From Dastarcus helophoroides (taxonomy: Eukaryota; Arthropoda; Insecta; Coleoptera; Bothrideridae), in the NCBI GenBank assembly GCA_028583605.1, contig CM053327.1, positions 39,000,626 through 39,064,625 of the forward strand: a DNA stretch of 64,000 bases, read 5' to 3'. Shown piece after piece: positions 11,690-24,557 of this stretch (the first letter of the stretch is position 1; each line of letters opens with the position of its first letter). Under the pieces are notes generated by a model that was not told where the DNA came from, made no database searches, and worked only from the letters and a program-made list of their open reading frames with translations. The position numbers were made by a program, and so were the translations under genes.

Positions 11690-13440
11690 CTGAAAATAAC
11701 AAAGGGATATTGACAAACCTAAAAAGAGCTCAAAGTGGTTCGGGCCCGGAGATGATGCATTCTCCTCCCGATTACCAAAAACGGCAACCAACGCTTAGGG
11801 AGCATTCATAACTCGGCTTTGTTGGAAAAACTTCGACTTCTAAAACCATTTTAATTTGTCACTGTTATCATGTGTCATTCAATAAATTTTGTAAAATGTT
11901 TTGGCTGCTTAACATATTAGTTTTTGTTTGGTTTTTGTCTTTTAAAAGCAGTCTCAAAACAGTGATTGAAAGTCTTTTTTGCACGATTTTGTTACTTCAG
12001 TGCTTATAAGTTTTGTTTTTGTACTATTTAACCGTGATTTTTTTTATATTTTGCGGTAAACTTTTCTCATTAGATCTATTTTACTTTAAAAAAATGTCAA
12101 TTTCAGTCTATTGAACGTAAAATTTTGTGTATATTTGCTGCACAAGCAACTTCTAGCAAAATTTAAATTTTATTTAAATTTATTTAAGTTTTGACCGTGA
12201 AATTTATTTTTCCTTTTGACAAACATTTTGTATTAATCTTTTTACGTCTTTTTGCCATCAAATATTGATATTTTACGGTGAAATATCTCATATTTTATTA
12301 TTTAACTTTTATTTGGTTAATTCTTTACCTGCGGGATCTCAAACTTTAGTTTTCACCGTTGATATTTAAGGTGGTATCGATGGTATATTTGTTTATTGTG
12401 AATTTCAGCCGTAGAAATATTGGTATTATTGTGCTAATTATTTTTAACTTATCTCCCTTGCGTTTACGCTGCTAAATTATCAAGGTTCATAGGTAAAGGT
12501 CTCTAGCTGTAAGTGTTAATCATCATCATTACATTCACATCATTTTTACTTTTCCAAACGACATGTTACCTTTATTTTCTATTGTTTTAATGTTTATAAC
12601 TTTTGTCTTTATCTGTTGTACCGTGGAATTTTAAATATTTCACGGTCAATTTTTTATTTAAGCTCTTCTCTGTCGGTTCCACCGGCAGAATTTGTTAATT
12701 CCCACTTTTTAGCAATTTCTAAGCCAAATTAGGATTTAATTTAAATTTCGGCAATGCAATCAATTTATCTCTGCGACAAACTCCTTTTGTTTACCTTTTT
12801 ACGTTTTTTCACCGTGAAATAATTCACGATTCCTGGATATTTCACCATTTGTGGAGAATTTCACGATAAAATAATCCTTATTTTACGCCATAACTCTTTT
12901 TTGCTTAACCTTCAAAGCATGTGATCGCAAAGTTTTGCTTTCACCGTTGATATTTAAAATTTAATAATGGTATCTACGACATATTGCTTTATTGTGAATT
13001 TCAGCCTCGAAAATATTTTTATTTCTGTAGCAAATTGACTGTTTCTCCTTGACAATTCCTTTTTATAAATGTTTACAAAACTGTAACAGTATCAGTGGTT
13101 TTTTATGTATGGGTTTTCTTAAGAATTCTTTGCTTGATTGTCTTTTGGGCAACGAGCTTCTGCTTCGAAAAAAAACATTGTTTTGTTCTTGCTTTTAATT
13201 TTCAACTTCCATTACGTAACTGTTTCACTAGATTCAACCCTTAAACCTTGTTTTGGTGGGGGTCGTAATAGAACCTGTCATCTAGATTCAAAATCCTATG
13301 TAACTTTTATAAGTTTGTTTGAGTCTCAGTCAGTTTGTTTGAGTCTCAGTCAGTATTATACATCTCGGTCTTTACAGCCAGGTTCAAAATCTGGCCTAGA
13401 CTTATTTCTTCAAAATCTTCTAGTTTTAATGTTTCTTTGC
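11690..13440. other. dpr intron, T-rich, no gene
   Basis: This intron sequence has several short self-similar blocks containing TTTCACGGT or TTCACCGTTGATATTTAA (for example near 12350 and 12945), suggesting an old degenerate local duplication. A 45-bp stretch near 11735 recurs near 14535. No exon is supported. Confidence 0.5.
13308..13351. repeat. Tandem duplication of a 22-bp unit
   Basis: The unit GTTTGTTTGAGTCTCAGTCA occurs twice in immediate succession with the same following base pair. It lies inside a 132-residue plus-strand ORF that has no recognisable domain and is probably chance. Confidence 0.75.
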
Positions 13441-13499
13441 CAGTCAGATTATAACTGTATCAAGCAAGGTTTGAACAAGCACACACAAAGTGTAAACTT

Positions 13500-13870
13500 G
13501 TTGTTTTTCAGTCCCACGACAGTCGACGCTTTCTGATAGATTGAGTCTAACCAGACGCCCTTCAAAGTTCCCGTGGCAAGTGAGCAGATCTAGTGCTTTG
13601 CTTAGTCTGCTTTTATTCATTGCAAGAGGTACTTCAGCCCTTGATGGCAAGGGTTTATCCATAAGCAGTCTTGCTTGCCTGCAGGTGGTTAAGTTCCTCC
13701 ACCGGTTCAGATGAACCCGATGGAGGTTCATTAATATGCTTTTGTCTACAGCCTAAGGCACATCTAACAACTTCTACAGAGCGCCCTACTGCCAGTTCAT
13801 CGGGCGACATCGTTCCTGTGTATGTTGCTATGCCCAGGCACCAACCGTATTTGATCGTTTCAGATAATGT
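13500..13870 (-). pseudogene. Remnant of non-LTR retrotransposon ORF2: RNase H and C-terminal tail
   Basis: Reading the minus strand from 13870, a segment RLVPGHSNIHRNDVA matches the end of retroelement RNase H domains (VPGHS-x-I-x-GNE-x-AD-x-LA). After a one-base shift it continues DELAVGRSVEVVR, giving the rest of the motif in another frame. Further on, KALDLLTCHGNFEGRLVRLNL and ESVDCRGTEKQQ resemble the tail that follows RNase H in R1/Jockey-like elements. The frameshift and an in-frame TAA near 13650 make it inactive. It lies in the intron between the two dpr Ig exons, on the same strand as dpr. Confidence 0.6.
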
Positions 13871-15448
13871 ATCCCATTTAGTTGATTATTTTAATAATCA
13901 ATAATACTCCAGTTATGGTCCCGTAGATCTAACAATTTTTTACCATGGTAGGCAGCCATAATTATTTAAATATTCAAGATTTGTTTACTTATTTAGCCTA
14001 AAGGGCCCTTTAGGTTCCCAACTACCGGTTCATTAACTACCCCCAGCTTGTCGGAGCAATACAACTTGATTATTTAATGCCAATTAGGGGTGACACCGTT
14101 GACAGCTAATTGAATAAAAGCACTAGAAATCGGTTTGCCCAATGCCACATAGAACTGAACGCCCCAAAAGCGGTCCATTTCACTATTAGCAGCTGGGACA
14201 AAAGCGTCTAAACAAGATAGTAAAGCCATCATGCAAATGCGAAGCCTACAAGAAACCCGTGCGATAGCGCCTTTGATGGGACGACGAGTGGCGAATGAAA
14301 CGGCAATAAATCATTGTGATGGGATGCTGTGTGCGTGACTGTCGAGTGGTGTGGAAGTACCTTTATAACGCGGTCTCGGATGCGAGGCGTTGCGAGAGGA
14401 CGCGTCTGTAACAAAACCAACAAAAACACTAATATGTTCAGGCTACCTCTTATCAATTGTAACAGCTAACTGGCGACCGTATCTCGGGCATAAACTTGCG
14501 TTAATTTGCCAGGCAAAACAGCCCAAAGGGGTTCGGAACTCGGAGATAATGCATTCTCCGCCCGATTGTTATCGTGACGTTCTGAAACTTACGAGTCGTC
14601 AAGGAGGCTTGAACTGGTTGCAGTTTGGTCCAGCGATTAACCCAAAACTAAATTTTTTTATTGCTTTCCGGTTATATCAGGGGAACCTACGGTTGTTTAT
14701 TGCGTTTAAGCGAAGAAATTGCCCCAACATAAGTAACTCATGCTTTATAAATTGTTAAGTTTGAATAATAGAACAATAGCTATTTTGCATTTAGAAGAAT
14801 TACTTAAAAATAAAATGGTTCACCTCAGTATAAACACAAGATTCATCATATTTAATTGCGTAATTGCCTCCAAGATATACTAATTGAATTCTGCTCCAAT
14901 TGATTAGCTTTTGATGGCATTTCGACAGTCTAAATGGGCCTTTGATGCAAATATATCTAACCAAGCAACTCATTGAAAAACTTTATGAGCCAAAATAATA
15001 TGATACAAAAATATTTAGTTATTCATAACGTAATTCGAACTTTTTACAAGGGTACATTATTAGCTCCGAAGTTGAGATAACTAACAGGGTAATAAAACAT
15101 CAACTTGCATCGAGTAAGAAAACCTTTATTGCCGGAATATGAAATAGGATGCGGCCCATAATTATGCAGTTAAATATAAAGGCAAGCTTTTTACTGCGAC
15201 GATTTGTCTCAACTTGACGATATAGTTAAACAAATGGCAGCAAAACCTAAAGGTCCCCCTCCCCTTAACTACAGGAACGATCCCAGCTCCTATTGTTTCC
15301 ACGGTTTTTGTCATTAACTCCGCAATTATTAAACCCACACCTCGTTATAACTACAAGCCACACCTCCTCATAATCGCAGCGTAAATTTCAGAGTGGTCAC
15401 AATGCTTTCAAGCACTTTACTACACATTAGGATAAGTTGATGTCTCAC
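13871..15448. other. dpr intron, no gene
   Basis: No conserved protein segment was found. Near 14535 a short stretch (GATAATGCATTCTCCGCCCG) matches one near 11752, the only repeat noticed here. Confidence 0.45.
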
Positions 15449-15659
15449 CTTCAACATTTAGCGTGATCGCCCAGTTGATTTTGGGTTCTGTATTTACTTG
15501 GCACTCGTACACACCGGCGTCCCTTTTTTGTACATACTCGATTCTTAGGTCCCAGTCGTCGGTATGTTCGGGATGTCGAACGCTGAACCTACCGTCCCCC
15601 GTATAAGTGTGTATACCGGAGGTGAGAATGTGAAGATCCCTCTTCCGCATCCAAGAAAC
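15449..15659 (-). CDS. dpr: Dpr-family gene, exon encoding the C-terminal part of Ig1
   Basis: This 211-nt exon encodes residues 58-127 plus the first base of codon 128. It begins VSWMRKRDLHILT, the classic Dpr stretch after the Ig1 tryptophan (Trp60). It continues through TYTGDGRFSV and ends with KRDAGVYECQVNTEPKI, where Cys110 closes the Ig1 disulphide. The acceptor is TTTGTTTCAG at 15660 and the donor is GAAG|GTGAGA, a phase-1 junction matching the next exon. The intron to the Ig2 exon is 3.76 kb. The MRKRDLHIL and NTEPKI wording resembles the Drosophila Dpr1-5 group from general knowledge, but no alignment was run. Confidence 0.93.
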
Positions 15660-16406
15660 CTGAAACAAACAAGCGATTCATGCTGAATTCTGTTTGTTCT
15701 GTTTATATGTTGCGAGTGTATAAGTTGGTCTTATCTTTGTGAAACTTTAATTTGCTATTATTACTCCTACAGTTAGAAGTTCTTAATCATAATGAACAAG
15801 GAAGATACCTGAAGCTCTGAGCAAATTAAGCGATGTTACTTTGCCTGAAGTAATTGGAAAGTTTCAATAATTAATCGACAAAAGTTGACTCCATGTATCG
15901 AAGAATTGGTTTGTTCTGGGTTTAAACTCCTACAAAGTTCTCAGAGCTCGGAAGCTGGATTAGAATGAAATTAGTGCCGTCGCTCGCATAGCAGAGAGAT
16001 TATTTAACTTAGCTTGGCTTGAATAAGACACGAGAGAATCATAGAAGACAATGTGTAATAATAGGGGGAATGGTCGGGTATCAACTCGACTGCCAATGGT
16101 CGATTTACAATGAGCCAGATTATTATTATAAGGGGTAAGCAAAATATCCAACCCTAATTTATACAAATTAATGCGAAATACTAATGAGAGCCTAATTGGT
16201 ATTTTGCAACCATAAAACCCACTAATTAGAAAAATATTTAAGCCTTAAAGTAGGGTGTCAGAATTAAAAAATGATTTCTTGTAAAATGATTTATATTTGG
16301 AGATTCCTGCGCTATGCAAAACATTTGTGGGATTCAAGTTGTTTATGTCAAACTTACGTTAACGAACCAAAGCAGATTAAAATTTCTCTTTACTTTTCAG
16401 CTCTAA

Positions 16407-16451
<45 letters not shown>

Positions 16452-18140
16452 TGGAGCATTGTCTTGTCTCCTGTCAAAGCTCGTCTGCAGGGTCCTTGCA
16501 ACTGCTTTGTTGGTCATTCTCCCGCCTTCACTTTATTAATATGTTAACTCTTTAGGTCAAGCTAACATTTTAACAAGAATCATTTTGGATCCAACTAAGT
16601 AATTATCGCTTTATTTACCAAAATATCTCCATGTAAAGTTCTTTGAATTATTTTTAAAACTATCAGCAAATTTATGAAAAACGCTCATTGAGTTAAGAAT
16701 AAGAAGCAAAGCGGAAAAGTTGCGAGATTACCATCGCTCTCAAGTTAGACAATAGTCTAATTTATATTTTAATTTTGTTTAAGTCCAAAAAGTGCCCCCA
16801 AAGTATAACAACTTGCTTATCTCCTAATTAAATCTAATATTTACGTACCAACGGCTTCGAGATATTAAAATTTTAATACGTTCCAAGGAAAACAGTTTTT
16901 AAACAAACCAGAGGTTTTTCTTCGGATTTAATTAGGAGTGTTTCGAATGCACCAAGCCAACAACACGATTGCGACGTGAGACACATTCACAAATAATCTT
17001 AAGTCAAACAGATTATTAACTAAAACGAATTTGAGTATTGGCAACGTGCATGTCTGCGAATTTCCTACAATATCAACGAACAAATAGAACAACGACGTTG
17101 AAATTGGGTCATAGTACATTTTTATTCGAAGCGAAGCTTTAACACCACATATTATGTAACATTTTTACAATATGAGTAAAAGTTTGTCGTAAAATGAACA
17201 ACAAATATAATAAACATTACACATACGGGAATAAAAATTTATCAAATAGGTTATATTTCACTGTTGTTGTTTATTATGATGCGTAAAATTTTAGTGTAGT
17301 TAGTAAAGTAGTATTTGTTTATTTATTGAAGTTCTGAACAATAAAAACAAACGTTTCGAATTAATAGTTTCGATATTTTATACGTGGCACATTTACGGTG
17401 AAATGTAACATCGGGGTGAATATCGCAATGAAAATCTTTAAATATACGATAAGCTTTAATAGGCTTAATAATTACGTAATTATTATTACTGTTATTTTGA
17501 ATCGTAAATGATGCACACCTAAAATTGACCTATTTTTTTACGATTTGCTGCTTATGGCTTTTATGGAGTAACACAAATTAGAACGAAGCGTAGAAGAAAT
17601 TTGTGATGCGCTTTGTTTAGTTCCAAACATACTCGTGTATCCCTAAGCAGCAAGTAAAATTTTAAGTATTATCTTTGTGTCTAAATGGTAATTGACAAAA
17701 TAGAAATAACAACACAACTGTGTGAGCAGCTGTTGTCATTTAACAGTTACAGTAGTCGTATCACTCTGTTCTACATTTGTAAAAGAAAAATGTTTGCTCT
17801 TAAAATAATGATGGTTTTCATCGTTTTAATATTTTAGCTGATAAGCAACGCGAAAATTGTGTTGATAGTCAAATATACGTAGATGGAATTGTGGGGAACG
17901 ACTAGTAGTCCCTGCTAATATTGAAATTCGAAAATGTCATCTTTTCACGGCTAAATTACCGAACCAATTACAAAATTTATGATAGAAACTGTTTTTAATG
18001 AAAAGTATCATTTTCGCAGATTTTATTTGCTTTAGAATTATACACCAGTTAAGCTAGTTTACCAATGTTTTGTTCTTTACTTATGAGGTCATCTCCAGGG
18101 TTTTTTGATTACTCTCTGCTAATAGTCACTACATTTAACA
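15660..18140. other. dpr intron between Ig1 exons, with a TA microsatellite
   Basis: This is AT-rich non-coding DNA. A pure TA dinucleotide run of roughly 37 bp lies at about 16412-16448, producing an artificial Ile-Tyr repeat in one ORF. Nothing else is recognisable. Confidence 0.55.
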
Positions 18141-18147
18141 ATTTTAT

Positions 18148-18729
18148 AGCCGTATGCAAGAAGAATGCAACCTAGACTACAAATTCAAGCAGCCCTCCAG
18201 GCGTGTATAATGGACCATAGGTAGCTGAACTACCAACAGTTGAAACACTGCCACCTAGCGAAGCGGTTGCTCTCTAGGAAAGTTCCCAGAAGACAAGGAT
18301 TCTAATGCAGAGACCAATAGCTTTGAACACTTATTAGATTCGAAGTTTGGAAACCAAATATCGGTTTCGATGTTGTTAGATCTCGTCAGTTTGGTATATC
18401 CAACTCGAATGCTAACAAATGTTCCGACAAGTAAGTACTAAAACATTCACAGGCGTCAAGCGAGTGACTCTTAGTACTACCACCTATTGGTCCATAGAGA
18501 AACTATGGCCATCGCCAACAATGTCGTATTCAAGAAGAATGCAACCTAGACTACAAATGCATGCAGCTCTTCAGGCGTGTATACTGGAATCATAGGTAGC
18601 TGAACTACCAACAGTTGGAACACTGCCACCTAGCGAAGCGGTTGCTCTCTAGGAGAGTTCCCAGAAGACAAGGATTCTATAATGCACAGACCAATAGGTT
18701 TGAACATTTATTAGATTCGAAGTTTTATA
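18148..18729. repeat. Two copies of a ~200-bp unidentified repeat (direct, 373 bp apart)
   Basis: Copy 1 spans about 18148-18352 and copy 2 about 18522-18726. Both contain AAGAAGAATGCAACCTAGAC, TAGGTAGCTGAACTACCAAC (with a GGTAG...CTACC hairpin) and CTGCCACCTAGCGAAGCGGT. The sequence TTTTATAGCCGTA precedes copy 1 and follows copy 2, which suggests a tandem duplication of a larger unit. No ORF or domain was recognised; a retroelement tail is possible. Confidence 0.75.
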
Positions 18730-20774
18730 GCCGTAGTCAAAAAAAATATACGTTTTCATGGATCATGGAAACACCTTAAATATTCTTAAAGATTTTAGGA
18801 CTTCATTTGTGTCAGAATTCCAGTTGTTATTGAAACTTTTTTAAGTTAAATACACTGTATATCAAACTGAGTTTAGAAAAGATAGCAACATCAAAGAAAA
18901 CTTCCTATTAATTTCCTTTAAGTATCTTCTAAGCGTGCATTTGAATCTATACTTAGAATCCTGTATTCTAGAATAAGTTTAGTTATAAACCAGAGTATTT
19001 TGTTTATTTTTAAATCTTCCTTATAATATAATAAACATCCACAAACCTTGTGTTTCCAAAGGAAAACTAGAAGCAACGCAATTACTTTACGTTCTTCTCT
19101 GATAATTCCGCATTCATAAAGTTGACAAGGAAGATACTGACAAAGGGAACATGAAACAAATTGACGATTAACCCAAATGGGTGACGTGCATTCACAACAA
19201 AGGTTAAAAAATGGCAATTATGTATTTTTCAGACGTTTTCAATGGCGTACAATTATAACCTTTTGTTATGTCAGAGGATTAAGTACTGTCGCAGATTATA
19301 ACGGTGAAATTTGTTTTTCTTTTGTAGACTTCCCATTTATAAGCGTTCACTCGCAGCTCAAGAGAAAGAGAATAGTAAATAATACCCGCCTACGCGTGGC
19401 TCAACTGAAAACTTTCCTCCCAAGCGCTCTCAAACTCGATATTTGATATGAATTTTCAGGAAATCCACCTAAGATAAAAATGGGCATAATTCCTGCACTG
19501 ACGTAACCTCTACCTTGTAAATGAAGCCGTAACGAATTCTACGTTGACTCTGTCAGCAAATGAATATCTTTGACATGCAAATCCCTGAAAACTCACAAAA
19601 TAAGACCGTTTAACGTCATTACATAGCACGAAATTTACTCCGCTTGAATGCGAAATAATTTCGCTGTCGAATTTGCATGCGTTATTAAAAAAATAAAACG
19701 GGACGCGCCAGATGTGCACGTGCGTGCGCGAAAATCGCGAAAATCTTGAATTATCGAAGAGAAAGTTGAAAATGGACCCGCAGCTCGACGTTAACAAGCG
19801 GTCGGCAAACACCCACAGCAAGTCGCCTGTATGCAAATAGGCTCACATGTCGGAGCTTTACCAGATTGATCGTGTTTATATGCTAAACCGCTTCAAAACA
19901 ACTGGGCCTGGCCCGTATTTGTGCAGACCGGACCCATCACCCTGACAAATGCCTTTTCTCTCAACAGCCTACATTTCAACCGAAAAAAGCTTAGTTCTTT
20001 AAGCGGGTTTAATTTGGGTACTCTGCTTGGTTTATTCAAATATTTTGCATTTAGGATGCCACAGAAACACCCACTTGCAATATTAATTAACCCATTTTTA
20101 GTCTTTGTAATTTAAGTATTGTAAACAACAGTTTATTACAAAAATATCAAACTGTAACATTTGAAAAGACAAAGTAAAATCTATACATTTAACCATCAAC
20201 GTTAACGTTAGCTAGCCGCGCCCATACGTTTCCCATGAATCACCCCGAATGAATGCCTCCACCCAGCCGCCACATTTCGGTCCATCGCAAGCACTTTTTC
20301 CCTCAGCATTCCTGTCGCACTCGACCCCTGAGATCGCTGACCTTGTGCGAGTACCCTCGGTTGCCATGGTTGATAACAGTATTTTCCTTTGAAAAAAAAA
20401 AATTAAAAAATATTTAAAACCTCAATTAATTCACTTGAGAAACAAGAAGCAAAGGACAAAACAAAGTTAAATAATTTTCTAAATATTGAGTATCACTACG
20501 GCACCAGTAAGATACTGCAAGAATCTACAAAGATACTGAGTCTAAAAACCATGAAAATCTCCGTAATCTCAATGAAGAGGAGGATAATGAAATGGGCACT
20601 TATCAGGTTATGTTGTGTATCTAATATTTGGGCAAGACGTATAACAAACTGTGGAGTTTTTCATTGTATTAAAAAATGCCATTACCCAATGTAGTAAATA
20701 ATTTAAAGTTATATATCGCTTGGGATGTACCAGAAAATATAGCAACTATCTTTTTTGAGATGTTTTCAAAACAC
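18730..20774. other. dpr intron, no gene recognised
   Basis: This stretch is ordinary AT-rich sequence with a few CG-richer patches (19700-19810, 20210-20370). ORFs of 60-108 residues on both strands show no domains. Confidence 0.45.
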
Positions 20775-21089
20775 TGCAACAAAATGTAGTTATAAAATTT
20801 GTATTAGTGGTTGTCTAGTGTAAGAAGCTCTTTGAGAAGCGCTCCAGATGTTTTCACAAGCAATTATCTGTAATTATCTGTGCAGAGATCCGTTCTAGAA
20901 AACCGAAACGGTATAAATACGCGGTTGTCTTTCCCTCAGTCTTTAGTTAGTCGGATAGTTGGATAGTTTGATAACCTATTATTACATAATTCACTTAACT
21001 AAATGAATCATAATTGTAGAGTTCTGAAATAAGTTTAAAATAAAGTGTTTACAATTCAGTTTTAATTTTCGGATCAATAACGCGCAACA
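20775..21089 (+). mobile_element. Solo LTR, family A
   Basis: The element begins TGCAACAAAATGTAG and ends AACGCGCAACA, as in the other copies. It shows AAACCGAAACGGTATAAATA (TATA-like), TAGTTAGTCGGATAG, and AAATAAAGTG-like poly(A) signal sequence near the end. It is shorter than the 361-bp copy because the GATAAGGGG region is largely missing. No clear target-site duplication is visible. Confidence 0.7.
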
Positions 21090-22080
21090 AAGCATTGGCA
21101 AAGTAGGTGTTACATGAATGCAAAATGACATTGTAGATTTAATAATATTGATTTCAAATAGGACTAATGTTAAGACACTTTGTGAATGCCAATCTACAAA
21201 ATCACGATATACAGATACGGTTTATGGAGGAGTTTCACCGGCCGAAGCTCCGATAGATAAACGAATGCGATTAACATCTGAACCTTCGGGTCTCCAGTTA
21301 AAATCCCCCCGTGACTGATTATACGCCCTATTCGGCGATTCTATAAACTAAGAAGCGTGTCTACCGCAGACCACGCAGTGATTCCAGAAGGGCATTAACT
21401 AAGGTCAACTAACTTCGAAGCTTATCGCGATCTCTCCGACTCCCAGGTCCAGAATCCTAATTTATCGTGTGATGGCTGCTTGTGTTATTAGTAGGACATA
21501 CGTCCTACCTACGGCACTAAAGCCTCCGAGATCTAATTAGGCACAATGGTCGACGTGTTTGGCTATAACAACGTACATCTGGGCATTATGCGTAATGTAC
21601 ACAATACGGCGATAGTTTGGGTGGAAATTATTGTGTCTTATGTATGAAGTTTGTCTAAAGCGACAGCCCAATTCAATAATTGTTTAATTTGAAAATAAAT
21701 GAGGTCATTCAAAGGGCTTCTACAGTTCCAATTCTTAGCTTATACTCAACATGCAATATTTGCAACTTTTTCTGTATAACTTAACGAATCGGTAATAGGT
21801 TCACACATGCAAGTTAGTTTTGTAGTTGATTAAACTTATCCTCAAAGACGAAAGTAGAAAAAGTTAAGATATCTAATAAGATTTACAGCAAGAGCCAAGA
21901 ATAGTTGCTGGGTAGTTAAAGAAGTATATTATTATTGCAAAACGATGTAAAATAAAATCAATTCTATAAAAAAAGTAAAGTAGATTAAAATTTTTGCAAA
22001 TTCATTAATAATATAAGAATGGGGCACTAATATTGGGGCTGCATTTCATGTGTAGTAGCTGCTAGTACTGCAATAGTATT
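21090..22080. other. dpr intron flank of the satellite array, no gene
   Basis: Nothing coding is recognised. Sequence loses complexity toward 22 kb where the satellite starts. Confidence 0.4.
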
Positions 22081-23408
22081 GAATTCGAAAAGTTTTGATT
22101 TAAATATTAACACTGTTTTTGATTTAAATGCAAACACTCTTTTAAAATTTTATTATTTTTTTAATACTCAAGTAACAGAGAAATATTCTGTGGTTAATCT
22201 TAGAATCTTTCACTGTTTTGTAATAAACGAGTATGTTTGGAACTATATCAATTGCATCTCGAAACTTTTGAACTTTAGACCGGAATTTTTTATGACCTTT
22301 TCTGCGTGCATTTTAATTGTGGAATGCTTTTTCGATTTAATTATCATAAGAATTTTAGGCGACCTTAACAAATGATTAAGCGAAATAGTACGCACAACAG
22401 AATATAACAAGAAATATACTTTAGAGTAAGAGACAAATATTCTGTGGTAATCTTAAAATGTTTCACTGTTTTGTAATAAAGGAGTATGTTTGGGACTATA
22501 CCAGTTGCATCTCGAATCTTTCTAACGTATATCAGACCACAATATTTCATAACCTTGTCTGCGTGTATTTTAATTATGGATGCTTTTTGCAATTTGACTA
22601 TTCATAAGAATCTTAGGCGACCTTAACAGATCATTAAACAAAATAGTACGCACAACAGAAATAACCAGAAATATGCTTTAAATTAAGAGACAAATATTCT
22701 GTAGTAATTTTGCGATGTTGCACTGTTTTGTAATAAACGAGTATGTTTGGGACTACATCAATTGCATCTTCAAACTTTTGAATCTATATCAGACCGGAAT
22801 TGTTCATGACGTTTTCTGGATGCATTTAAATTTTAAAATGCTTTTTTGATTTAATTATCATAAGAATTTTAGGCGACCTTAACAAATGATTAGGCGAAAT
22901 AGTACGCACAACAAAAATAACAAAAAATATACTTTAGAGTAAGAGACAAATATTCTGTGGTAATCTTAAAATGTTTCACTGTTTTGTAATAAAGGAGTAT
23001 GTTTAAGACTATACCAGTTGCATCTTGAATCTTGCTAACGTATATCAGACCACAATATTTCATAACCTTGTCTGCGTGTATTTTAATTATGGATGCTTTT
23101 TCAATTTGACTATCACAAGAATCTTAGGCGACCTTAACAGATCATTAAACGAAATAGTACGCACAACAGAAATAACCAGAAATATGCTTTAAATTAAGAG
23201 ACAAATATTCTGTAGTAATTTTGCAATGTTTCACTGTTTTGTAATAAACGAGTATGTTTGGGACTACATCAATTGCATCTTCAAACTTTTGAATCTATAT
23301 CAGACCGGAATTGTTCATGACCTTTTCTGGATGCATTTAACTTTTAAAATGCTTTTTTGATTTAATTATCATAAGAATTTTAGGCGACCTTAACAAATGA
23401 TTAGGCGA

Positions 23409-23511
23409 ATCAGTGTTAGTGAATTGCAATTGTAGTGTTCCGAGTTTGGTTTTAAAATAAATTGCTTACAATTTAGCAAGTGTTAATCATTCGAACCGAT
23501 AACGCGCAACA
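23409..23511 (+). mobile_element. LTR family A, 3' fragment
   Basis: Only the last ~100 bp of the LTR are present, ending AACGCGCAACA. The following satellite sequence (ATATTTTATAACTTTGTCTG) is the same as after the LTR ending at 30133. This fragment is therefore a segmental copy of that locus, not a separate insertion. Confidence 0.8.
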
Positions 23512-24557
23512 ATATTTTATAACTTTGTCTGCATGGATCTTATTTATGAAATGTTTCTTCGACTTGATTATCATTAGAATCTTGGGCGACCTTAAGAAAT
23601 AATTAAATAAAATAGTACGCACAACAAAAATAACCAGAAATATATTTTAAATAAAGAAACAAATATTCTGTGGTAATCTTGCAATGTTTCACTGTTTTGT
23701 AATAAACGAGTATGTTTGGGACTATATTAATAGTATCTTTAATCTTTTGAGCGTATATCAGACCGAAATTTTTTATAACCTTGTCTACATGGATTTTAAT
23801 TATTGAATGCTTTTTCGACTTGAGTATCATAGGAATCTTAGGCGACCTTTAGTAAGAGACAAATATTCTCTGGTAATCTTGGAATTTTTTACTGTTTTGT
23901 AATAGCGGAGTATGTTTGGGACTATATCAATTGCATCTCTAATTTTTCATAACCTTGCCTGCTTGGTTTTTAATTATAAAATGCTTTTTTAACTTGACTA
24001 TTTTAAAAATCTTAGGCAAACCTAACAAACGATTAAATGAAATAGTACGCACAACAGAAATAACCTAAAATATACTTAAGGATAAGAAACAACTATTCTG
24101 TGGTAATCTTGAAATTTTTCACTGTTTTGTAATAACCGAGTACGTTTGGGACTATATCAATTGCATCTCTAGATTTTCATAACCCTGCCTGCTTGGTTTT
24201 TAATTATAAAATGCTTTTTTGACTTGATTATTTTAGAAATCTTAGGCAAACTTAACAAATGAATAAATGAAATAGTACGCACAACAGAAATAACAAGAAA
24301 TATACTTTAGACTAAGAGACAAATATTCTGTGGTAATCTTAGAATGTTTCACTGTTTTGTAATAAAAGAGTATGTTTGGGACCATACCAGTTGCATCTCG
24401 AATCTTTCCAACGTATATCAGACCACAATATTTCATAACCTTGTCTGCGTGTATTTTAATTATAGATGCTTTGTCAATTTGACTATCATAAGAATCTTAG
24501 GCGACCTTAATAAATCATTAAACGAGAAAGTACGCACAACAGAAATAACCAGAAATA

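Noticed and set aside
11400..11811. Plus-strand ORFs across the Ig2 exon
   Set aside because: They are antisense shadows of the dpr exon, which has correct splice sites and domain content.
13138..13536. 132-residue plus-strand ORF
   Set aside because: It includes a 22-bp tandem duplication and partly overlaps an antisense retroelement remnant; no domain seen.
20210..20370. CG-richer patch considered as a hidden exon
   Set aside because: No frame gives a conserved segment bounded by good splice sites.
22079..22375. 98-residue ORF and many similar short ORFs through 22-44 kb
   Set aside because: They are translations of satellite monomers and shift or stop between monomers.
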